This document shows positions 8,195 through 17,609 of a stretch of 64,000 nucleotides of DNA, one piece after another. The position numbers and the translations under genes were made by a program. The notes below the pieces were generated by a model. The model did not search any database. It was not told the origin of the DNA and was given only the letters and a program-made list of their open reading frames with translations. The DNA comes from an uncultured Tissierellia bacterium (GTDB lineage Bacteria > Bacillota > Clostridia > Tissierellales > Peptoniphilaceae). Position 1 is the stretch's first letter. The number at the start of each line of letters is the position of its first letter. Location of the stretch: assembly GCA_947253765.1 (NCBI GenBank), contig CAMYAK010000008.1, forward strand, positions 1 to 64,000. Direction: 5' to 3'.

Positions 8195-9217
8195 CTATAA
8201 ATATCGAGCCAGGTTAATGAGGAGTTTTTCCGTATCATCCCAGCCTATACAAGGATCAGTGAGCGAAATTCCCTCACCGGAACAGGGTCTGTCGGCATTT
8301 CCTTCTTCAAGATAACTCTCAACCATAAAGCCCCTCACTACATTCTTGATTTTCCTGTCGGCCTCCCTATATTCCATAACCCTTTCAATGATCTCTTTCT
8401 GCCTATGGTGATTTTTCCCTGAATTTGAGTGGTTGCAATCTATGATCACCGAAGGAGTCCGCATTTTCATTTCTTGGGCTAGGCGGCAAATCTCCATAAT
8501 ACTTTCTTTTTGATAATTGGGCAGGTCCCCATTGTCCTTATCAACGTAACCACGTAAAATGGCCCCGGCGTACGGATTACCCTCAGTTTTATAAATATGA
8601 CCCCTGTAGCTTAAAAATTGGGGATGGTTTACAGCATATATAGACTCCATAAGACGCCTGAGATTTCCATCTATGGGATTTTTTATACCCACTGCCACAT
8701 CCAATCCTGAAGCCAGCTTCCTGTGCTCCTGGTCCTCTGCTGACCTTGCTCCCAAACTCACATAGGCGAGGAGGTCGTCAAAATATGCATAATTTGCCGG
8801 ATATAGCATTTCATCCGCTCCCGGAAGGTGATGATTTTTTAAGGCCATAGCGTGGACCTTCCTGGCCTCTTCTATCCCCTTGATAAGATTTGGGTCGGAT
8901 TCGGGATCAGGGCTTTCAAGCATCCCCATATATCCTGTTCCCAGGCTCCTGGGCTTCGATGTGTAGATACGCGGAACAATAAGGATCTTATTTTTTATTT
9001 TTTCCCTAACAAGGCTCAGTCGTTTTAAATACTCATCCATTGCCGCAATGCTGTCACATGAGCATGGCCCTATTATCACAAGCATCTTGTCACTTGAGCC
9101 GGATAAAACCGATTTTATATCTTGGACCCTCTTCTTCCTGAATTCCATATCTTTCGGGCTTATCGGGTATAGCTCTTTAATTTCTTCGGATTCAGGCATT
9201 TTCCCTATGAGTTTCAT
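8195..9217 (-). CDS. aroF: 3-deoxy-7-phosphoheptulonate (DAHP) synthase, class I
   Basis: Protein of 340 aa that condenses PEP and erythrose-4-phosphate, the entry step to aromatics. It is of the E. coli AroF/G/H subtype, shown by VIIGPCSCDS, PRIYTSKPR, GLDVAVGIKNPIDGN, DCNHSNSGKNHHRQ (metal ligands) and VRGFMVESYLEEGNA. No chorismate-mutase domain is fused. The ATG overlaps the TGA of aroA (ATGA), implying coupling. The symbol is by family; the feedback effector cannot be read from sequence. Confidence 0.93.
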   Translation of the reverse strand: MKLIGKMPESEEIKELYPISPKDMEFRKKRVQDIKSVLSGSSDKMLVIIGPCSCDSIAAMDEYLKRLSLVREKIKNKILIVPRIYTSKPRSLGTGYMGMLESPDPESDPNLIKGIEEARKVHAMALKNHHLPGADEMLYPANYAYFDDLLAYVSLGARSAEDQEHRKLASGLDVAVGIKNPIDGNLRRLMESIYAVNHPQFLSYRGHIYKTEGNPYAGAILRGYVDKDNGDLPNYQKESIMEICRLAQEMKMRTPSVIIDCNHSNSGKNHHRQKEIIERVMEYREADRKIKNVVRGFMVESYLEEGNADRPCSGEGISLTDPCIGWDDTEKLLINLARYL

Positions 9218-10470
9218 TTGGTCCGCCCTTCTAAATATTTTAAGTCTATTCCAAGTTTTTCCAGGTCTTTAAAGAAATTCGGATAGCTCTTTGAAACCGA
9301 CTCAGCTCCATCCAAGCATCCCCCTGTCCTTGTGAGGAGGACTGAAAGAGCCATTGCTAACCTGTGGTCTCCAAAGCTTTTAAGGTCCCCCTCAGGTCTT
9401 ATCCGTCCCACCTTATTGTCCCGGGCATGGATTTGGACTTGATCATCTCCTATGTACATTCCGATTCCCAATTTGTCCAGATTTACCTTCATTTTTTCAA
9501 GCCTGTTCGTCTCCTTAAAGACCAGCCTATCCGTTCCCTTAAAGACTCCTCCATTGAAGGCCCCCGCTATGGCAAAGAGAAGGGGACCCAAGTCAGGACA
9601 GGAAGACAGGTCAATTACAGGTCTTTCCTTTTTTAGCATACGGAAATATTTAAAATAATCCTTGTCAGCCTGGATACTTGTCCTATTCAAGCCTTCAACT
9701 TGAACATCCCCGCCGAACAGGTTTAGGGCCTCAATGTAAGAAGATGAAGAGTAATCCCCCTCTGCTTCTATTCGGCTTGGAAGATATTTCGAAGATTTAA
9801 TATGAAAGACATTTTCAGCCTCAGTAATATTTATCCCGAACTGTTTAATTGTATCAAGAGTCATGTCTATATAGGGCCGGCTCTTTACTTGGCCCAAGGG
9901 TTCCAGTGTCGATTCCCCTTCCAATAGGGGCAGGGCCATTAAAAATCCGGAAATATATTGTGAAGATATTTGCCCTGATATCCTATAGGTCCCGGGAAGG
10001 ATTTTCCCCCTCAGATTGTATGATCCGGAACTTTTCTTAAAATCAAAGCCCAACTCTTCAGCTAATCTTTCAAATTCCCCCATTGGCCTTTTCATAAGGC
10101 CCGGCTCGCAAATAAAATCGGCATCAAGGCTCAAAGCAAGGCAAACCGGGACTAATAGCCTAAAAGTCGTAGCCGATTCCCTGCAGGGCATCTGTATGAT
10201 ATACCTTTTTTTGCTCATTTTTTTAAGAAATTCGCTTCCTATCCCCTCTATAACAAGCCTATCACCGATCCTTTTAATCCTGACCCCTAAATTTTCCATG
10301 CAGGCTATGGTTGCCTTGAGATCATCCGAAATCTCAACACTTCCTACATTATCAATTATGGTTTCCCCTTCAGCTAATCCGCCACCTATGATACACCTAT
10401 GGATTTGGCTCTTTGATGGCGGTGGTTTGATTTTCCCCTTGGCGAACGATGGGCTGAATTCAATTCTCAT
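9214..10470 (-). CDS. aroA: 3-phosphoshikimate 1-carboxyvinyltransferase (EPSP synthase)
   Basis: Protein of 418 aa. It starts with the PEP/S3P-site motif PPPSKSQIHR (residues about 16-25) and has LKSFGDHRLAMALSV near the end. It transfers enolpyruvate from PEP to shikimate-3-phosphate. The PEP-binding loop reads CRESATTFRLL instead of the E. coli NAGTAMRPL. The residue equivalent to E. coli Gly96 is Ala, and Pro101 is Leu, as in glyphosate-insensitive class II enzymes such as CP4. It overlaps aroEK by 11 bp upstream and aroF by 4 bp downstream. Confidence 0.95.
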   Translation of the reverse strand: MRIEFSPSFAKGKIKPPPSKSQIHRCIIGGGLAEGETIIDNVGSVEISDDLKATIACMENLGVRIKRIGDRLVIEGIGSEFLKKMSKKRYIIQMPCRESATTFRLLVPVCLALSLDADFICEPGLMKRPMGEFERLAEELGFDFKKSSGSYNLRGKILPGTYRISGQISSQYISGFLMALPLLEGESTLEPLGQVKSRPYIDMTLDTIKQFGINITEAENVFHIKSSKYLPSRIEAEGDYSSSSYIEALNLFGGDVQVEGLNRTSIQADKDYFKYFRMLKKERPVIDLSSCPDLGPLLFAIAGAFNGGVFKGTDRLVFKETNRLEKMKVNLDKLGIGMYIGDDQVQIHARDNKVGRIRPEGDLKSFGDHRLAMALSVLLTRTGGCLDGAESVSKSYPNFFKDLEKLGIDLKYLEGRTK

Positions 10471-11737
10471 TTATAAGCTCCGGATTATTATAAATATATT
10501 GGGCCAGGTCATATGGAGTTTTTCCCTTGGCATCAATTACAGTATCAGCCTTCATATATAGGCTTCTTCTTGATTTATACAAATTTTCAAGGTCTCCCCG
10601 GCTTTTGGCCATGGGTCTGTCATCAGAAATCGTAAGTTCATATACAGGTCTGTCAATAAATATCAAATACCCGTTTGCCTTCAAGGATTCAATATTTTCA
10701 GGATCCATAACACTGCCGCCGCCGCTTGCTATGACTGAGCCTGTTATTGTCTTTAAATTTGCAATCACATCTTTTTCAATTTTCCTAAACTCCGCCTCGC
10801 CTTTTTCCTTTATAAATCTGGCAGGCTCCAAACCTGTCTTATCTTTGATGAGCCAATCAATATCATAAAAAGGCCTGTTCATCATCTCCGACAGGATCTT
10901 TCCGGTAGATGTTTTACCACAAGTCGGCATTCCTACCAGGACTACATTCTTCTTCCGATAAATAATTTTTTTATATAGTTCTACCGCATCATATAAATTC
11001 GGAACTTGTTTGTCATTTCTCATGGCCCGATAAAATATTTTTACAGCCTGGTAAGCCTGCATAATCAGCATATATAGGCCGGAATATGCACTTATCCCCA
11101 TTTCCTCAGCCTGTAGTATAAGTTTGGTTCTGAGAGGATTGTAAACCAAATCAAAAACAGCCTCGAGCTTAGGAAAAACTGACAAATCAAGCGGACTTCG
11201 GTCAATGTGGTTCGGATACATACCAAGAGGTGTGCAATTTACTATTATCTGACCGTCCACATCTTCACACAGGCCCCGGTCGTAAGTCTTTGTATTGCCC
11301 AGACCTCCCCTGCTAAAAATCATGACGGAACCTGCCCCGAGGTCATTCATCAATAACTTGCAAGTCTTTGATGATCCACCGCTTCCAAGGATAATTACCT
11401 TTTTTCCTTCAACTCCCCCTTTGTAAAGCTCGATCATGGCCTTCATGCCTGAATAGTCGGTGTTGTAACCGGTTTTTATACCGTTTACATTTGTAACAGT
11501 ATTCACCGCCCCTATTTTCTCAGCAGATGGATCAAGTCGGTCAAGATAGGCAATTATCTTTTCTTTAAATGGCATGGTTACATTTATACCTGTAAAGTCT
11601 CCTTTTTCCATGAAGCTCTCCAGTTCCCCGTCATCCTCCAGAGAAATAGCCTCATATTCATATTTCCCAAGACTCTTGTGTATCTCGGGTGAAAAAGTAT
11701 GGCCCAGTCCCGACCCTATCAAGCCGAATCTTCCCAT
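10460..11737 (-). CDS. aroEK: Fused shikimate dehydrogenase - shikimate kinase
   Basis: Protein of 425 aa carrying two enzymes. Residues 1-about 255 are shikimate dehydrogenase: FSPEIH substrate site, NVTMPFKEK with the catalytic Lys, GYNTDYSG with the catalytic Asp, and the ILGSGGSSKT nucleotide loop. Residues about 265-425 are shikimate kinase: GMPTCGKTSTGK Walker A, FYDIDWLI, ASGGGSV, and DDRPMAKSR in the lid. Together they reduce dehydroshikimate and phosphorylate shikimate, consecutive steps when AroE acts forward. No internal stop or frameshift is seen. The TAATG junction overlaps aroC by one base. Confidence 0.94.
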   Translation of the reverse strand: MGRFGLIGSGLGHTFSPEIHKSLGKYEYEAISLEDDGELESFMEKGDFTGINVTMPFKEKIIAYLDRLDPSAEKIGAVNTVTNVNGIKTGYNTDYSGMKAMIELYKGGVEGKKVIILGSGGSSKTCKLLMNDLGAGSVMIFSRGGLGNTKTYDRGLCEDVDGQIIVNCTPLGMYPNHIDRSPLDLSVFPKLEAVFDLVYNPLRTKLILQAEEMGISAYSGLYMLIMQAYQAVKIFYRAMRNDKQVPNLYDAVELYKKIIYRKKNVVLVGMPTCGKTSTGKILSEMMNRPFYDIDWLIKDKTGLEPARFIKEKGEAEFRKIEKDVIANLKTITGSVIASGGGSVMDPENIESLKANGYLIFIDRPVYELTISDDRPMAKSRGDLENLYKSRRSLYMKADTVIDAKGKTPYDLAQYIYNNPELINEN

Positions 11738-12873
11738 TATCTTTCCTCCATGAAGTAGCCCTCTCCGTACCTTGTCTGGAGCTGGTCACATAAAACTAAT
11801 GCCAGGACCGCATTAATAGGCTCAACAGCCCTATTAACTATGGCAGGATCATGCCTGCCCCTTATCCTTATCTTGCAATTTTCCCCATTCTTCAAATCCA
11901 CAGTATCCTGTTCAAGTTTGATTGACGGAGTAGGTTTTAATACAGTGTTGAAAATAATAGGCATCCCGTTGCTTATTCCACCGTTAATTCCGCCGTTGTG
12001 GTTGCTTTTAAAAGAAACTCTTTCATTTTCAATTAACAAAGGATCATTTGCCTGAGACCCCCTCATTTCCGCCAGGTCAAATCCGGAGCCGAATGAAATG
12101 CCCTTAACCCCCGGAACCGAAAAAACCGCATGTGAAATAAGGCCTTCGAGACTGTCAAAAAAAGGCAGGCCCAGTCCTGCAGGCAGACCAAAAACTATGG
12201 TTTCTAAAGCACCTCCAAGGCTGTCTCCATCATTACCGGCTTCGGCTATTTCTTTTTTCATAAGATCTCCGGCTTCTTGGGAGATTGTCGGAAAATCCTG
12301 TTTTTCTAAATTTTTCAACAGCCCCTTGAATTTTTCCGGATCAAGCTTTTCATTTTTAAGAAGCAGATCTCCTACCGATCCGAGCTTGGCAACATGGCTG
12401 AGTATATATATCCCCTTAGTTTCCAATGTCCTTCTGCAGATGGCCCCCAGACCTACGAGAGCCGCCGTCAGCCTTCCCGAGAAGTGACCTCCTCCCCTTA
12501 AATCGCAATACCCCCCGGATTTAATAATGGATGCATAGTCAGCATGTCCGGGCCTTGGCCTTGCAGAAATTTCTTTATAGGCTGAGCTGTCAACATCCTT
12601 ATTTGGAATGATCATTGTTATGGGGTCACCCGTTGTTTTTTCCAGTCCGTCCTGAGGATTTTTTATGATGCCCGATATGATCTCATATCGGTCCTTTTCC
12701 CGTCTGGGACTTCCTGTAAGCCCCTTCGGTCTCCTCAATGCCAGTAATTTATCAATATAGGTTCTGTCAATAACCACTCCGCTTGAAAGGCCGTCCAAAA
12801 CCCCGCCAATATATGGGCCATGACTTTCCCCGAAAATCGTCATCTGAACCGCATTGCCAAAAGTGTTCTTCAT
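11737..12873 (-). CDS. aroC: Chorismate synthase
   Basis: Protein of 378 aa. Family signatures are FGESHG near the N-terminus (FMN site), RPRPGHADYA (about residue 104), DLRGGGHFSGR, NHNGGINGGISNG and GRHDPAIVNRAVEP. It eliminates phosphate from EPSP to give chorismate and needs reduced FMN. No separate flavin reductase is nearby, so an external source of reduced flavin is expected. It lies 3 bp downstream of aroB. Confidence 0.95.
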   Translation of the reverse strand: MKNTFGNAVQMTIFGESHGPYIGGVLDGLSSGVVIDRTYIDKLLALRRPKGLTGSPRREKDRYEIISGIIKNPQDGLEKTTGDPITMIIPNKDVDSSAYKEISARPRPGHADYASIIKSGGYCDLRGGGHFSGRLTAALVGLGAICRRTLETKGIYILSHVAKLGSVGDLLLKNEKLDPEKFKGLLKNLEKQDFPTISQEAGDLMKKEIAEAGNDGDSLGGALETIVFGLPAGLGLPFFDSLEGLISHAVFSVPGVKGISFGSGFDLAEMRGSQANDPLLIENERVSFKSNHNGGINGGISNGMPIIFNTVLKPTPSIKLEQDTVDLKNGENCKIRIRGRHDPAIVNRAVEPINAVLALVLCDQLQTRYGEGYFMEER

Positions 12874-12876
12874 ATT

Positions 12877-13884
12877 CTAACCGCCTATCTTATCAATAAG
12901 GCCCAACAAATCAGCTTCGGTCAGGTCCTTAAAAGTAAATCTGCCTATTTCTCCCACCAAAACCGTTGTGATCCCTTTTTCACTTAATTTTTTATCGTGC
13001 TTTAGTGAGTTTTTAACTCTCTCTCTGTCAATTTTGCAATCGGTCGGCAAACCATGTTTTTCTAATATTTTTATGATCCTTTTTTGGGCTTGTCCCGAAG
13101 ATTCCGCTATCATCCCGAGTCCAACCGCCTGACCGTGGTATAGGCCTCCCTGAAGTTCCAAGGCATGGCCTATTGTGTGTCCGAAGTTCAGGACCTTTCT
13201 GTAGCCGCCTTCCTTCTCATCCTTTTCCACCACCCCGGCTTTAAGAGAAATCGCCCGGTATATAGTCTCTTCTATATTTGAAAAGGCATTCCCATTTTCC
13301 AAGACCTCAAAAAAGTCCTTGTCCAGACAGGCAGCCATTTTTATTGCCTCAGCCAAGCCCTCAGCCTTAAGATCTTTATCTAAAGTCCCCAAAGTATCAG
13401 TGTCGATTATTACGGCCTTAGGCGGATAGAAGGTCCCTACTTGGTTTTTAATTCCGTCAATATTTATGGCGGTTTTGCCTCCGACAGATGAGTCTACTTG
13501 GGCCAAAAGGCTTGTCGGAATGTTATAAAAATCAATTCCCCGCATATATGTCGATGCTGCAAAGCCCGCAATATCCCCAACCATGCCTCCTCCAAGAGCT
13601 ATTACGGCATCCCGCCTTGAAAACTCACTCCCTATCATCCTTGAAATAATCTTTTTATATGATTCAAAGGATTTTGAATTTTCTCCCCGGTCAAGGACAA
13701 AGATTTCCGTGGTTTTAACTGATTGGCAAACCTTTTTTAAATATTCTTCAGGTATTCCCGAATCCGTCACTATCAATATTTTCCTTTGGCTGTCAATAAA
13801 TTTATCCAAGTCCCCAAGCAGGCCCCTGCCCAAATATATGGGGTAGGCCCCTGATGAACTCTTAATCCTTATCTCTTCCGACAT
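12877..13884 (-). CDS. aroB: 3-dehydroquinate synthase
   Basis: Protein of 335 aa, first gene of the aro operon. It carries the NAD loop VIALGGGMVGDIAGF (about residue 95), YNIPTSLLAQVDSSVGGK, and the Zn-ligand stretches AEGLAEAIK and NFGHTIGHALE. It cyclises DAHP to 3-dehydroquinate. GGAAGG precedes the ATG. Only 50 bp separate it from the upstream ABC exporter gene, with a terminator-like hairpin between, so its own promoter must be very compact or expression depends on readthrough. Confidence 0.94.
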   Translation of the reverse strand: MSEEIRIKSSSGAYPIYLGRGLLGDLDKFIDSQRKILIVTDSGIPEEYLKKVCQSVKTTEIFVLDRGENSKSFESYKKIISRMIGSEFSRRDAVIALGGGMVGDIAGFAASTYMRGIDFYNIPTSLLAQVDSSVGGKTAINIDGIKNQVGTFYPPKAVIIDTDTLGTLDKDLKAEGLAEAIKMAACLDKDFFEVLENGNAFSNIEETIYRAISLKAGVVEKDEKEGGYRKVLNFGHTIGHALELQGGLYHGQAVGLGMIAESSGQAQKRIIKILEKHGLPTDCKIDRERVKNSLKHDKKLSEKGITTVLVGEIGRFTFKDLTEADLLGLIDKIGG

Positions 13885-13899
13885 AGAAAACCTTCCGTT

Positions 13900-13930
13900 T
13901 CAAATACAAAACTCCCCCTTAGGAGGAGTT
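13900..13930 (-). terminator. Terminator between the ABC exporter and aroB
   Basis: Nine-base arms (AACTCCTCC with GGGGGAGTT, one wobble pair) around TAA are followed on the minus strand by TTTTGTATTT. The imperfect U-tract could allow readthrough into aroB. Confidence 0.6.
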
Positions 13931-13934
13931 GTTG

Positions 13935-15833
13935 TCAGCTCATTTCAAAAGCCCCTGTATAGAGCCTGTAGTAAATGCCCTTTTCATTAATAAGGCTTTC
14001 GTGGTCTCCTCTTTCTATAATCCTGCCGTGGTCCATTACCATGATAACATCGCTGTCCTCTATGGTTGATAGCCTGTGGGCTATTACAAAAACAGTCCTG
14101 CCTTCCATAAGCTTCCTCATTCCGTCGAGGACCATCTGCTCAGTGTGGGTGTCTATTGAAGATGTTGCCTCATCCAATACAAGGGCAGGTGTATCGGAAA
14201 CTGCGGCCCTGGCAATGGATATGAGCTGTCTTTGTCCCTGGGACAGGTTTGACCCGTTGCTTATCAAAGGCGTTTCATATGCCATAGGCAGCCTCTCAAT
14301 AAATGAATCTGCTCCTACAAGCTTTGCCGCCTCAATACACTCTTCGTCACTTGCATCCAACCTGCCGTAACGTATGTTTTCCATTACAGTTCCGGTGAAA
14401 AGATTGGTATTCTGTAAAACCAGACCCAAACTTTTTCTCAGATCCGACTTCTTTATTTCTCTAATATCTATGCCGTCATAAAGAATTTTACCCCGGTCGA
14501 CCTCATAGAACCTGTTCATCAGGTTTGTTATGGTTGTTTTTCCGGCCCCCGTCTCTCCGACAAAGGCCACCTGGTCACCAGACTCGGCATAAACAGAAAT
14601 ATCATGGAGAATGTCCTTGCCCTCTTCATAGGCAAAATTGACATTTGACATTCTCATATCCCCTCTCATTGGAATGAGAGCGAAAGACCCATCTTCGTTT
14701 ATCTTCTTCCAGGCCCAACTTTCAGACCTCTCTTCAGCTTCTTTGATTTTCCCGTCCTTGTCGGTTTCTACATTTATGAGCCTAATCCGGCCCTGATCAA
14801 CTTCTTTTTCCTCTTCCAACATTGTAAATACCCGGTCGGCTCCTGCCAAGGCCATGACCACCGAGTTTATCTGCTGGGCCAACTCGTTGATATTTCCGGT
14901 GAACTGCTTGGTCATGTTCAAAAATGGTATAAGTATGGAAATATCAAAAGCCAAACCCGATATGGAAAAATTAGGAAGGCCGGAAAGTAGAAAAAGTCCG
15001 CTTATTACCGCCACTAAAACATATAAAATATTGCCTATGTTAAGAATTATGGGGCCCAAAATATTAGCATATCCGTTAGCCTTCTCACTTGAGATCCTAA
15101 GTTCCTTATTCAGACTTTCAAACTTCTCGATCGCTTCTTCCTCATGGTTAAAAACCTTGATCACCTTCTGCCCGGTCATCATCTCCTGTAAAAAGCCTTC
15201 AAGGTTACCCATGTTTTTTTGCACTTTCATAAAATATCCGGCCGAACCGCCGCCTATTTTATTGCTGACCACAACCATTAAAACTATTCCCAACAAAGCT
15301 ATCATAGTCATCCATACTGAAAAATACAGCATTATGAAGAATACCGTAATCACCATTATCCCGGATTGAATTATAACGGGGAGGCCCTCGGTTATGAGCA
15401 TTCTAATGCTGTCAACATCATTGGTGTAATGGCTCATTATATCCCCGTGTTTTTTCTTATCAAAATAGGATATTGGAAGATATTGCATATGTTTATAAAG
15501 TGTTACTCTTATATTGTGTAAAAAAGTCTGCCCCACATATGCCATAACCTGAGTTCTTATGGTTATCAATATAATTGACAGCGAATATAGGGTTATAAGA
15601 ATTTTTAACGGCGAAGATATCTGCAGTTTGGCAAGTTCCCAATCTGTCAAACCTCTTTCCAGAAAATCCGTTACAACCTTTAGTACTCTTTGAAGAAAAA
15701 TCGCATGTATTGATGAGATGACTGATGAGATTAAAACGGTCACTATTATAATCGGCATAAGAATAGGAAAACTTTTAAAAAGCATTTTAAGTAGTCTGCC
15801 CATTATTTCGGAAAGCTTGTGTTTATTATTCAT
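13935..15833 (-). CDS. ABC exporter half-transporter with canonical ATPase motifs
   Basis: Protein of 632 aa with six membrane segments in the first half (about residues 20-330), then a linker and an ATPase domain. Motifs are GETGAGKTT Walker A, LSQGQRQL signature, ALVLDEATSSID with the catalytic Glu, and IAHRLSTI switch His. The start at 15833 is set by GGGGAGGG upstream and by MNNKHKL; it overlaps the preceding ABC gene by 8 bp. The pair is a heterodimeric multidrug-type exporter (LmrCD, TM287/288 class), this being the subunit with the complete Walker B. Substrate unknown. Confidence 0.9.
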   Translation of the reverse strand: MNNKHKLSEIMGRLLKMLFKSFPILMPIIIVTVLISSVISSIHAIFLQRVLKVVTDFLERGLTDWELAKLQISSPLKILITLYSLSIILITIRTQVMAYVGQTFLHNIRVTLYKHMQYLPISYFDKKKHGDIMSHYTNDVDSIRMLITEGLPVIIQSGIMVITVFFIMLYFSVWMTMIALLGIVLMVVVSNKIGGGSAGYFMKVQKNMGNLEGFLQEMMTGQKVIKVFNHEEEAIEKFESLNKELRISSEKANGYANILGPIILNIGNILYVLVAVISGLFLLSGLPNFSISGLAFDISILIPFLNMTKQFTGNINELAQQINSVVMALAGADRVFTMLEEEKEVDQGRIRLINVETDKDGKIKEAEERSESWAWKKINEDGSFALIPMRGDMRMSNVNFAYEEGKDILHDISVYAESGDQVAFVGETGAGKTTITNLMNRFYEVDRGKILYDGIDIREIKKSDLRKSLGLVLQNTNLFTGTVMENIRYGRLDASDEECIEAAKLVGADSFIERLPMAYETPLISNGSNLSQGQRQLISIARAAVSDTPALVLDEATSSIDTHTEQMVLDGMRKLMEGRTVFVIAHRLSTIEDSDVIMVMDHGRIIERGDHESLINEKGIYYRLYTGAFEMS

Positions 15834-17568
15834 AAATCTTGCCCTCCCCCTGTTTTTCGGCAGTATTTCTGTATTCCTCATTCCTTTCCATAAGCTCCTC
15901 ATGTTTGCCTACGTCTGAGATTCGACCGTTCTTCATAACAACTATAAAGTCGGCATCAGCTATAGAGGCAATCCTCTGGGCAATTATGAGCTTGGTTGTT
16001 CCCGGCAGGGATTTTTTCAAACCCTCCCTTATCAGACTGTCAGTTCTTGTATCAACCGCAGAAGTTGAATCGTCCAGGATAAGAATTTTGGGCTTCTTTA
16101 AAAGGGCCCTTGCAATGGTTAACCTCTGCTTCTGTCCCCCTGAAACATTTGATCCTCCCTGCTCTACGCGACTGTTATATCCTTCCGGCAAGTCCCTGAT
16201 GAAAGAATCGGCTTGTGCAATTTTTGCAGCCATAACCAGGTCTTCTTCTCCGGCATCAGGATCACCCCAGCGCAGGTTCTCTGCAACAGTTCCTGAGAAA
16301 ATCAGATTCTTTTGTAGGACAATGGAAACTTCATCCCTGAGTGCTTTGAGGTCATATTCTCTTACATCGTGGCCACCTACTTTTAAGTTGCCTTGTGTTA
16401 TATCATAAAGCCTTGGAATAAGCTGGATAAGTGTGGATTTCCCTGATCCTGTCCCCCCGACTATCCCGACTGTCATCCCGGAATCTATGTGGAGATTTAT
16501 GTTTTTAAGAGCCTCATTTTCAGCTTCTTCCGAGTATTTGAAAGATACATTTTTAAAATCTATAGACCCGTCATCAAGCTCATATATGGGGTTTTCAGGC
16601 GACTTAAGGTCGATTTCTTCATCTAAGATCTCATTTAAACGCCTTACCCCTTCTCCGGAAATGGATATCAAAACCAGGATCATGGTCAGGAATATGAGCT
16701 GGATCATTATTTGGAAGCCGTATGTGATCATGGCGGACATCTCTCCGACATTTAGTTTCACTCCTCCCGAACTTACGGCAATATATGAACCGACTATTAA
16801 AACAAAGACCATATTGAAATATATAGCCAACTGCATTATTGGTGAATTGAGATTTACTATTTTTTCAGCTTTTGTAAAGTCTTTTCTTATAGCATCTGAA
16901 AATACTGTGAACTTCTCTATCTCATACTCTTCTCTTGAGAATCCCTTAACCTCCCTGCAGGCCCTGACATTCTCTTCAACAACCCTGTTTAAATCGTCAT
17001 ACCTCTTAAAAACTTTCCTAAATACCGGCATGGCTAATTTTGAAATAAGGAAAAATGAGATTGCTAAAAAAGGAATGATAAGGAAAAATGACCAGGCAAG
17101 TTTTCCCCCCATATAAAGGGCCAGCAAAAAGGAAATAACCATCATTAAAGGGGCTCTGATAGCTGTCCTGATAACCATCATAAAGGCAAACTGTATATTT
17201 CTCACATCCGAGGTCATCCTGGTAATAAGTGAAGCACTTGAAAACCTGTCTATATTGGAAAAGGAGAAAGCCTGGATTTTCTTAAAAATATCAGATCTGA
17301 GATTCTCCGCAAATCCCGCTGATGCCTTGGCAGCGCTTATTCCCCCCAAAAATCCGAACAAAAGAGCCACCATTGACAGGACGAATAGGGTAAATCCTTC
17401 CTGTAGTATTCCGGACATCTCAACCTGTCCCCTTTGAAGCTTGTTTATTAAACGTGCAGTCACAAATGGGAGCAGGCACTGGACCAGGGCTTCGAGAGTC
17501 ATGTATATAAATGTCAGATAGACCTGCTTTTTGTTTTCTCTTATGCTTAAAAACAGCTTCCTATACAT
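15826..17568 (-). CDS. ABC exporter half-transporter with degenerate ATPase site
   Basis: Protein of 580 aa with six membrane segments (about residues 18-300) and an ATPase domain: GGTGSGKSTL Walker A, VSGGQKQRL signature. Walker B reads ILILDDSTSAVD, with Asp where the catalytic Glu belongs, and the switch His is Gln (IIAQRIASI). That is the pattern of the non-catalytic subunit in TM287/288-type heterodimers. Good ribosome site TTGGAGGG. First gene of the pair. Confidence 0.9.
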   Translation of the reverse strand: MYRKLFLSIRENKKQVYLTFIYMTLEALVQCLLPFVTARLINKLQRGQVEMSGILQEGFTLFVLSMVALLFGFLGGISAAKASAGFAENLRSDIFKKIQAFSFSNIDRFSSASLITRMTSDVRNIQFAFMMVIRTAIRAPLMMVISFLLALYMGGKLAWSFFLIIPFLAISFFLISKLAMPVFRKVFKRYDDLNRVVEENVRACREVKGFSREEYEIEKFTVFSDAIRKDFTKAEKIVNLNSPIMQLAIYFNMVFVLIVGSYIAVSSGGVKLNVGEMSAMITYGFQIMIQLIFLTMILVLISISGEGVRRLNEILDEEIDLKSPENPIYELDDGSIDFKNVSFKYSEEAENEALKNINLHIDSGMTVGIVGGTGSGKSTLIQLIPRLYDITQGNLKVGGHDVREYDLKALRDEVSIVLQKNLIFSGTVAENLRWGDPDAGEEDLVMAAKIAQADSFIRDLPEGYNSRVEQGGSNVSGGQKQRLTIARALLKKPKILILDDSTSAVDTRTDSLIREGLKKSLPGTTKLIIAQRIASIADADFIVVMKNGRISDVGKHEELMERNEEYRNTAEKQGEGKIYE

Positions 17569-17609
17569 TTTCCCTCCAATAATACTTCCTTAAAATATTT
17601 ACCAACTTT

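Noticed and set aside
12877..13934. T-box or other amino-acid riboswitch ahead of the aro operon
   Set aside because: Only 50 bp separate aroB from the upstream gene; there is room for one terminator hairpin and no specifier structure.
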